Source of the DNA: JAOUEE01 sp051011595
GTDB taxonomy: Bacteria; Actinomycetota; Acidimicrobiia; Acidimicrobiales; SHLQ01
DNA: 14,803 nt
Reading direction: 5' to 3'
Assembly: GCA_051011595.1 (NCBI GenBank)
Contig: JBPCTQ010000232.1
Span: forward strand, 1 to 14,803
Of the stretch, positions 7,003-14,500 are shown piece by piece. The notes beneath the pieces are model-generated. The model searched no databases. It was given only the letters and a program-made list of their open reading frames with translations, and was not told the DNA's origin. The position numbers and the translations under genes were made by a program. Each line of letters begins with the position of its first letter. Position 1 is the stretch's first letter.

Positions 7003-9930
7003 TCAGGAATTGGCGACGGTCTCGCTGACCTCGGGCGGTACACCACAGGCCACCGCCGCTTCGGCCACCAGATCGGTGGCCGCCGGAGCCCGGGCGGCGA
7101 TCCCCAGTGCCAGCAGTTCGTCTTCGGTGGTGAGCTCAGCGAACAGATAGTCGGTGAGGCAGCGGGCCACGCCGGGATCGGCGCCGGCGTCGGTGTAGGC
7201 ATCCCACACCAACGGCGCCACCGTGCCCTCAGGTCGCTCGGGATCACCCGGCGGAAGGGTGGTGGCGTTGGGGTCAGCCGTGGTGGCCGGTGGTGCCGTC
7301 GTGGGTGGTGGCAACGTGACCGGGGAGGCGGCGGCCACCGTCTCCAGGGCCAGGTCTTCCGCGTCGTCGCCCGACGCCGATGCGATGAGGGCCACACCGG
7401 CCAGGGCCAACAGCACGCCCACCACGCCGGCGACGGCCAGGGTGGTGGTCTGCTTCTCGGTCGTGGCTTTACCGCTGGCCGCCAGGCCCAACAGACCCTT
7501 GGCGTCGGCCCACACCAGGATGGGGGGCAACACGATGAGCGCCGAGAGCAGGGCGATCACGATGTTGAGCGTGACGATGGCGCCGAAATCGCTCAGCAGC
7601 GGCAGAGCCGAGAAGATGAGCACACCGAACCCGCCGACCGTGGTGAGGGCCGAGGCCACGAAGGCCCGGCCGGTGAACACCGACGCCACGTCGGCGGCAT
7701 GGCGGGCTTCGTGACCCCGATCGCGCTCTTCCAGATAACGGAACAGGATGAGGATCGTGAATTCCGAGCAGGTGGCGATCACCAGCGGGCCACTCACCGT
7801 GGTGAGCGGGCTGAGCGTGATGTCGAGAATGGAGATCACGATGGAGGTGAGACCGACGGCGATGAGCACCGGTACCAACGACAGGAACATCTTGGTCGCA
7901 CTGCGGAAGCGGATCACCAGCCACAGCGCCACCATGGCCAGCGCCAGGTACGTGAGGGCGGCCCGATTGGACGTGATGTTGTCGAGCAGGCCCACACCGA
8001 CGGTGGCCAGACCGGCCGGTGTGGCCGTGGCGTTGGCCGGAATGGCGGCTCGGTCGCCGGGCGGCATGGCGATGTTCTCATCGAGCTCGGTGAACACGTC
8101 CGATCGTTCGTCGAGACCCGACGGGGCCACCCGCACGTTGATCTGGGCGGCGTTGCCGTTGTCGGCCACCAGCAGGGCCTGGATGTCGGGTGGCGCCTCG
8201 GCGTAGGCGGCCAGCATGTCCTGCCCGGTGGGAGGCAGTGCGGTGGCGTCGGGGATGGCGATCAGGTAGCTGAGGGTGGTGACAAGGCTCGACGCCTCGG
8301 CCAGGATCGGTTGTTCGTCGACCTCGTTGAGGGTGAAGTCGTGGATGAACGTGGCCATCTCATCGGTGTAGATGCCGTTCTCGTCCTCGCCTTCGGTCTC
8401 GATGAACACGCCGAGCGTGGTGGCGAACCCGGTGTCGTTCTCGAAGGTACGGGCATTGATGATGGTGTCGGTGTCCTGGTTGGCCCAGTTGATCGGGTCG
8501 CTCTCGATCTCGAAGTTGCTCTCCAGTGACACACCGATGATGGGGATGAACACGGCCAGGGCGATGGCCGGATAGGCGGCCTGGCGGGGAAGTGATCCCA
8601 GCCACACCACACCGTTGGCCAGCCAACCGAACTCGGTGGTACCTGATGTGGGCCGCCGACGCTCACGGGCCCCCAGCACGGCCAGCGGGGCGGTGAATCC
8701 CACGACGAACAACACCACGATGCCGATCGACAACAAGATGCCGAAGTCGCGGATCATGGGAACCTTGGAGATCTCCATGGTGAGAAACGACACCGCGGCG
8801 GCAACGGTGGCGGTGAGCAGGGCCGGGCCCAGCTTCTGGGCCGTCTCCCCGAACGGGTCGCCGTGGTCTTCCTCGACGATGATCTCCTCTTCGACCCGGT
8901 TGTGCACCTGGATGGCGAAGTCGACACCCATACCGATGAGGATCGGCAACCCCGAGATGGTGACGAGCGACAGCCCCAGACCCAGGTACCCCAGGATCGA
9001 GAAGGCCCACAACACCCCGACGAGCACCACGGCCAGGGGCAACAGCCGCCACCGCACCCGGAAGATGAGCAGCAGCACACCGGCCATGATCAGCAGCGCG
9101 ATGCCACCCAGGGTGAGCATGCCGCCTTTGAGGTAGTCGTTGATGTCGCTCAGGAACGTGGGGGTGCCGGTGATGGTGACGGTGACGTTCTCGAACTCGA
9201 CGTCCTCGAAGGCTTCCTTCACCAGGTCTTCGCCCTCGGACAGCTGCGCCAGCGGAGCGTTGCCGGTGAGCACCACCCCCATGAGGGCGTTGGTGGAGTT
9301 GGGCACGAAACCGCGCAGGGCCCGACGGATCACCAGCTCGTCGTCGCTCGGTGCGGTGACCTCCGCGCCGTCGAGGGTGAAGCCGTCGTTGTCGAACAGC
9401 AGGAACTTGGCCCATTCGGGGTTGGCGATGTCCTCGCCACCCTCGGCGCTGGCCGTGGTGCTGCGGATGGCGGTGACGGTGATGCTGTCGGATCGCAGTT
9501 GCTTCGCTGCTTCGATGGGTTCGCGTTCGATGGCCCGCTGGAGCACACCGGTGGCCACGCCCGAGGTGACCAGGTTGTCGGTCCACGTCATGGCCGTCAC
9601 CGGCGAGACCACACCCTGCACCACCTCGGCGTCGCGCAGCTCGTCCTCGATCTCGGCCAGTTGCTCGAGATTGGCCGGAGTGAAGAAGTCGGAGATGGTC
9701 TTGCCTTCATCGGCGGTGAAGAGCACGACCATGGTCTCGCCGCCGAAGAGGTCCTGGTACTCCTCGTTGTCGATGGCGATGTCGGAGTCCGAGTTCAAGA
9801 AGCTGTCCTGGCCCGTCTCGAACTCGAGGAACGTGAGCCCGGGGGCCAATGCCAGCGTGACCAACAGCAAGGCGGCTATCACCGCAGTGGTGTGGGTCGA
9901 CAGCCATTCACCCATTGATCGCCAGCGCAT
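7003..9930 (-). CDS. RND-superfamily (MMPL/HAE3-like) transporter with extra C-terminal helix and exported tail
   Basis: A 975-residue membrane protein with the duplicated RND layout: TM1 at about 14-34, a large extracytoplasmic loop 35-268, TM2-6 (about 270-290, 298-318, 322-342, 370-385, 395-419), TM7 about 450-468, a second loop 470-655, and TM8-12 (about 657-808). TM4 carries G-M-G-V-D-F-A-I (Asp337), the usual proton-relay position. The matching place in the second half is C-S-E-F-T (Glu723), a common asymmetry in the HAE3-like group. Such proteins move hydrophobic molecules or lipids across or out of the membrane. Unusually, a 13th helix (about 831-852) is followed by a Pro/Thr linker and a roughly 65-residue domain with Cys924 and Cys962. 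The ATG at 9930 has a strong ribosome binding site. The gene is divergent from the acyl-CoA synthetase. Confidence 0.92.
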   Translation of the reverse strand: MRWRSMGEWLSTHTTAVIAALLLVTLALAPGLTFLEFETGQDSFLNSDSDIAIDNEEYQDLFGGETMVVLFTADEGKTISDFFTPANLEQLAEIEDELRDAEVVQGVVSPVTAMTWTDNLVTSGVATGVLQRAIEREPIEAAKQLRSDSITVTAIRSTTASAEGGEDIANPEWAKFLLFDNDGFTLDGAEVTAPSDDELVIRRALRGFVPNSTNALMGVVLTGNAPLAQLSEGEDLVKEAFEDVEFENVTVTITGTPTFLSDINDYLKGGMLTLGGIALLIMAGVLLLIFRVRWRLLPLAVVLVGVLWAFSILGYLGLGLSLVTISGLPILIGMGVDFAIQVHNRVEEEIIVEEDHGDPFGETAQKLGPALLTATVAAAVSFLTMEISKVPMIRDFGILLSIGIVVLFVVGFTAPLAVLGARERRRPTSGTTEFGWLANGVVWLGSLPRQAAYPAIALAVFIPIIGVSLESNFEIESDPINWANQDTDTIINARTFENDTGFATTLGVFIETEGEDENGIYTDEMATFIHDFTLNEVDEQPILAEASSLVTTLSYLIAIPDATALPPTGQDMLAAYAEAPPDIQALLVADNGNAAQINVRVAPSGLDERSDVFTELDENIAMPPGDRAAIPANATATPAGLATVGVGLLDNITSNRAALTYLALAMVALWLVIRFRSATKMFLSLVPVLIAVGLTSIVISILDITLSPLTTVSGPLVIATCSEFTILILFRYLEERDRGHEARHAADVASVFTGRAFVASALTTVGGFGVLIFSALPLLSDFGAIVTLNIVIALLSALIVLPPILVWADAKGLLGLAASGKATTEKQTTTLAVAGVVGVLLALAGVALIASASGDDAEDLALETVAAASPVTLPPPTTAPPATTADPNATTLPPGDPERPEGTVAPLVWDAYTDAGADPGVARCLTDYLFAELTTEDELLALGIAARAPAATDLVAEAAVACGVPPEVSETVANS

Positions 9931-9937
9931 GTGCGTC

Positions 9938-9943
9938 CCTCCT
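9938..9943 (-). promoter_or_regulatory. strong ribosome binding site AGGAGG for the RND transporter
   Basis: AGGAGG sits seven bases before the ATG at 9930 and decides that start over an internal ATG at 9915. It is the only full Shine-Dalgarno consensus among the gene starts checked here, in contrast to the apparently leaderless starts of three other genes. Confidence 0.85.
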
Positions 9944-9960
9944 CGGCACCGAGGGCCACG

Positions 9961-9966
9961 ACCCTA
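9961..9966 (-). promoter_or_regulatory. possible -10 element (TAGGGT) for the RND transporter
   Basis: TAGGGT fits the loose actinobacterial TANNNT -10 pattern. It would give a leader of about 20-25 bases that includes the AGGAGG ribosome binding site. No recognisable -35 box is present at the usual spacing, so this is a weak call within the 93-bp divergent region. Confidence 0.3.
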
Positions 9967-10007
9967 CTGCGGGGCCCCGGTCGGCTGCCTCTCGACGGCC
10001 GCGGTGC

Positions 10008-10015
10008 GGTACGGT
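10008..10015 (+). promoter_or_regulatory. putative leaderless promoter -10 (GGTACGGT) for the acyl-CoA synthetase
   Basis: GGTACGGT differs by one base from the GGTACCGT ahead of two minus-strand genes and ends eight bases before the ATG at 10024. No Shine-Dalgarno sequence is present between it and the start codon, consistent with transcription beginning at or very near the ATG. Confidence 0.45.
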
Positions 10016-10023
10016 CCCGCCTC

Positions 10024-11577
10024 ATGTATCCCGGAGTGCACGCCGCCGACCGACCCGATCACGCTGCCGTCATCATGGCCGCGACCGGGCGCACCATCAC
10101 CTACGCCGAGCTCGACGAGGAGGCCAATCGGCTGTCGCACGTGTTCGCCGAAATGGGGCTGCAGCCCGGTGATCACGTGGCTTTCTGCCTGGAGAACCAT
10201 CCTCAGTTCCTGGCCGTGTGTTGGGGCGCCCACTACGCCGGGCTCATCTACACGGCGATGAGTTCTCGCCTCACCACCGAGGAGATGGAGTACATCATCG
10301 ACAACTGCGGCGCCCGGGTGTTCATCACCTCGCCGTACAAGGCCGACCAGGCCGCCGAGCTGCGCGACAAGATGCCCGGCGTCGAGATGCGCCTCATGAT
10401 CGGCGGCGTCATCGACGGCTACGACTCGTACGAGGACACGCTGGCCGCCGCCTCGCCCGATCCGCTGCCCGACCGGGTGGCCGGGTTCGACATGTTGTAC
10501 AGCTCGGGTACCACCGGCCGCCCCAAGGGGGTGCTGCCCACCGCCGAGCCGCAGCCGCTGGATGCGGCGTCGACATCGGTGGCCGGGCTGGCGCAGATGT
10601 TGTTCGGCGCCAATCCCGACGACGTCTACCTCTCGCCGGCACCGCTGTATCACGCCGCGCCGCTCCGCTTCTGCATGGGTATGCAGGTGGTGGGTGGCAC
10701 CGTCGTGGTGATGGAGCGTTTCGACCCCGAGGAGTATCTGGCCGCTGTCGAGAAGTACCGGGCGACCTTCTCCCAGGTGGTGCCCACCATGTTCGTGCGC
10801 ATGCTCAAACTGTCCGACGAGGTGAAGGCGGCCCACGATGTGTCGAGCTTGCGGGCCGTGGTGCACGCCGCTGCGCCCTGTCCGGTGCCGGTGAAGGAGC
10901 AGATCATCGAGTGGTGGGGCCCCATCGTGCACGAGTACTACGCCGGCACCGAAGGCAACGGGTTCGTCTACTGCAACAGCGAGGGTTGGTTGGGCCACAA
11001 GGGTTCGGTGGGTCAGGCGTTGCTGGGCACCATCCACATCGTCGACGAGGACGGCAACGAGGTGCCGGTGGGCGAGGAGGGCACCATCTACTTCGAGGGC
11101 GGCGAGGAATTCGAGTACCACGGCGACGCCGAGAAGACGGCCGGGTCACGGCTCGGCAATGGCTGGTCGACGCTGGGCGACGTGGGCAAACTCGACGAGG
11201 ACGGGTTCCTCTACCTCACCGATCGCAAGGCGTACATGATCATCTCGGGTGGGGTGAACATCTATCCCCAGGAAGCCGAGAACGTGCTCACCATGCATCC
11301 CGCGGTGGCCGACGTTGCCGTGATCGGCGTACCCAACGACGACTTCGGTGAAGAGGTCAAGGCCGTGGTGCAGCCGGTGCAGATGCCGGCCGACGACGAG
11401 GCCGCCGCCGTGCTCGCACGCGAGCTGGTGGCCTACTGCAAGGAACACCTGGCCGACGTGAAGTGCCCTCGTTCGGTCGACTTCCGCGACGAGCTGCCCC
11501 GCCATCCCACGGGCAAGCTCTACAAACGCCTGCTGAAGGACGAGTACTGGGAAGGCCACGACAGCCGCATCATCTGA
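10024..11577 (+). CDS. acyl-CoA synthetase (AMP-binding, FadD-like)
   Basis: A 517-residue ANL-superfamily ligase that activates a carboxylic acid with ATP to an acyl-adenylate and then to the CoA thioester. It has the P-loop Y-S-S-G-T-T-G-R-P-K-G at 159-169, A5 motif Y-Y-A-G-T-E-G 305-311, an A7 variant S-T-L-G-D-V-G 382-388 (Asp386), the hinge region L-T-D-R-K 398-402 followed by I-S-G-G-V-N-I-Y-P 407-415, and the catalytic lysine Lys498 in P-T-G-K. It is full length and cytoplasmic. The opening M-Y-P-G-V-H-A and the close spacing of a -10-like motif choose the ATG at 10024, though the frame is open from 9931. It is transcribed divergently from the RND transporter, suggesting shared regulation and possibly a lipid substrate in common. 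Chain length or substrate cannot be read. Confidence 0.93.
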   Translation: MYPGVHAADRPDHAAVIMAATGRTITYAELDEEANRLSHVFAEMGLQPGDHVAFCLENHPQFLAVCWGAHYAGLIYTAMSSRLTTEEMEYIIDNCGARVFITSPYKADQAAELRDKMPGVEMRLMIGGVIDGYDSYEDTLAAASPDPLPDRVAGFDMLYSSGTTGRPKGVLPTAEPQPLDAASTSVAGLAQMLFGANPDDVYLSPAPLYHAAPLRFCMGMQVVGGTVVVMERFDPEEYLAAVEKYRATFSQVVPTMFVRMLKLSDEVKAAHDVSSLRAVVHAAAPCPVPVKEQIIEWWGPIVHEYYAGTEGNGFVYCNSEGWLGHKGSVGQALLGTIHIVDEDGNEVPVGEEGTIYFEGGEEFEYHGDAEKTAGSRLGNGWSTLGDVGKLDEDGFLYLTDRKAYMIISGGVNIYPQEAENVLTMHPAVADVAVIGVPNDDFGEEVKAVVQPVQMPADDEAAAVLARELVAYCKEHLADVKCPRSVDFRDELPRHPTGKLYKRLLKDEYWEGHDSRII

Positions 11578-11578
11578 C

Positions 11579-14500
11579 CTACTCGGCCGGTGCGGCGGCC
11601 ACCCAGGTGCCATCCTCGTGGATCGAGATGGTGAGCAAGGGGTAGATCCCGAGCAAGTCCCAGTCGATCTCGAAGACCTCCTGGGTGATGCCCGTGTGGG
11701 CCAGATGGTCGGCCAGGACATCGGCCGGGATCTCCTCCACCGAGTCGTAAGCGGCCACTGCCGGCCACAACCAGCGGGTGGCGCCGTCTTCGCCGACGAC
11801 GGGCGCCGTGCGTCCGGTGATCACGTCGACGTAGCTCTCGGCGAACGAACCCTCGAACTGGGCATCGTTCTCGGTCCAGTAGGTGAGCGGATCGGTGCCG
11901 GGAGCCAGCTGGAAGCCGAGGAAGATGTCATCCCCGGCGATCTCCGCCAGGGTGGTGTAGTCGCACGTGGCGGCGGCGATGGCGATGGCCTGTTGGGTGT
12001 CGAACACTGCGGCGGGGATGCTGGTGTCGTCGCTTCCCAGTGGGGGCGGCGTCTGCGGTGTACAGGTGCCGGTGGGTCCGGCGGCCGCGGGAATCGCGGT
12101 GGCGGGTGGAGCGGTGACGGCCGTGGTGGGGGCCTGCTCGCTCTCGGTCGGGACCGACTCCGGTCCCGCCCCTGCGCCGAAGTCGAGCATCCGGACTTCG
12201 AACCCGTCGGCGTCGCCACCCCGGCTGTTCTCCACCCGGGCCGAATAGACGAACCGGGCGCTGTCGGTGGTGAAGAAGCCCCGGCCGCCGTCGGCGTCGA
12301 CCACCGGCCAGCTCCGGTTCTCGGTCAGGAAGGTTCCCTCGAGCTCGATCTCGAGCAGCCGCAGGCCGTCTTGGTCTTGTTCGAGGGCCACGACGTGGCT
12401 GCCGTCGCGACTCACGAACAGGTTTCCGGCTTCGAAGTCGGCGTAGGGCTCGTCGAGCCCCAGCCGCCACAGCTCACCGGGACGGTTGTAGGCGATGGGC
12501 CCGTTCATCGACAGGCCTCCCACCGCTTCTCCGTCGAGCGGGGTGGGATCGTCGACCGAGGCGAAGTAGTCGGTGCCGACCAGCAACAGCTCTCCTTGGA
12601 GCCCGATGGCGACATCGACCACATCGGTGTAGGCGTTTCCGTTCAGGTCGACCAGTTCTTCGACCGCCCCGGTCTCGATCTGGACCCGCCAGGCTCGACC
12701 CTCACCCGACTCCACCCATCCGGTGAGCAGCAGGAGGTTGTCGTCGAGCCAATCGACCTCCTGAAGACCCTGGACCGCGCCGGCTGTCGACGGGATGTCA
12801 CGGACATTGACGGTCAGCAGCTCGTTGTTGTCGTCGGCCAGGTCTTCGACGGAGAGGGTGTCGAATACGTCGCAGCCCGAGATGTAGGCCAGGCGGTCGC
12901 CCGGGCTGCGGTAGTACAGCGCCGGTCCTGCCAGCCCGGGGGCGAGCAAAGTCGGTTCCGACTGATCGAGGGCGAGCAAAGTCGGTTCCGACTGATCGAG
13001 GGGCACCTGCCACAGCGACTGTGCGGGGCCGTCGCCGTTGCAGAAGGCTTCGGTCGCCTCGAAGTCGTCGCGCAGGACCAGGGCGTTGTTGTCGTCGAGC
13101 AGACCCATGACCATGCCATCGATGAGGCCGACCGGAACCGGAATAGGTGCCGCGGGGCTGCTCGGGCTGGCGATGGCGCCGAAGAACAGCACCGCGCCGT
13201 CGGGTATGCCTTCGTCGAGGGTGGTGATGGCCAGGGCCGTGCCGTCGGGGGAGAAGGTGGCATCGAGCACGAGGCTGCCCCTGGGCAGCAGGATCGATTC
13301 GGAGGCGCCGTCGGCCTGGACGGTGAAGGCGCCAAGGCCGTCGCCGCCGTACCAGACCACGGTGTCGCCGGCCGGTGCCCAGGTGAGGCCGTTGACCGTG
13401 CCGGTGGTGGTGGAGCTCCCGCCGTCGTAGCGGCCGACCGGCACCACGTCGATCTCGGTGGTGGTGGCTGCGGTGGTGGTGGCGGTGGCCTGCCCGAGGC
13501 CGGTGCCCGACCACGAGAGCGGGCCGACTTCGATGGAGACGGTGTCCTCATCACCGAACGATCCAGTCAGGTCCGAGCCATCCTGGATCGTGCTGAACCC
13601 ATCGACGGTGGGAGTCAGGAGGCGCACGTTCTCGCCGCCGAGGGACTCAGCCACCTGGTCGACGATGTTTACCATGTAGGCCGTGCCGTTCATGGCGAAG
13701 TACAGGGTGCCGTTGGCGCCCCATTCGAGGTCGGTGATGACCGGCGGTTCTCCACCGGTGTCGGGGACGGGGATCTCGGTGATGGCGGCGATTGTGCCGT
13801 TGGCTTGTTGCTGACCGAGCGCGATGCGACAGGTCACGCCGTCGCACCACTCGGCCCAGGCAATGTCGCCGTTGCGGCCGAAAGCGAAGTCGGCGCCCCC
13901 GGTCTCGATGGTGCGGTCGTCGTCGAAGGCTGGGTAGGCGTCGCTGCCGTCGAGCGGGCGGACCCACACTGTCAGGAGCGATTCACCCTCGGCGCCGAGC
14001 TGATCTCCTGGTGCGTCGGTGACGACCAGGACCCCGCTGCCGTCGAGTGTCCAGCCGGCGACTGCTCCGAGACCCAGCTCTGTTCGGCTGGTGATCCGCG
14101 TGAAGTCGACAGCAGGCGTGACGGCTGCGACGGTCTGTTCGGCGAAGATGGCCACGGTGGCGGTGGGGCCGGTGTCGCCGGTGCTGTAGGCCAAGGCCGT
14201 GCCGTCCGGAGAGAAGCGGGCGGCGGTGGTGCGGTCGAATTCGCTCGATCCGCTGGCGCTGCCCTCGCTCTCGCCGGTGGTGAGGAACCCGGTGCCGGCC
14301 TCTCCCCAGTAGAAGAGGGTGCGGCCGTTCGGGGCCCATGCCAGTCCGCCGGGGGCGCTGGTGGCAGCCGCCGTGGCGACGGCGCCGTCGTCTGCCTCGA
14401 GGATCGCGACCAGGCTGCCGTTGCCTGCGTCGGCGACCACACCGAGCCGCTCGCCATCGTCGGCCACGGCCACGGCGGACGTTCCGGGGCGCTCCAGTAG

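Noticed and set aside
6937..8529. 530-codon plus-strand open frame opposite the RND gene
   Set aside because: Gly/His/Arg-rich shadow of a membrane protein gene; it has no domain and no start signal.
11618..14500. 960-codon open frame on the plus strand
   Set aside because: It lies wholly antisense to the propeller gene, has no recognisable domain, and is rich in Gly, Val, Asp and His as expected for the complement of high-GC coding sequence.
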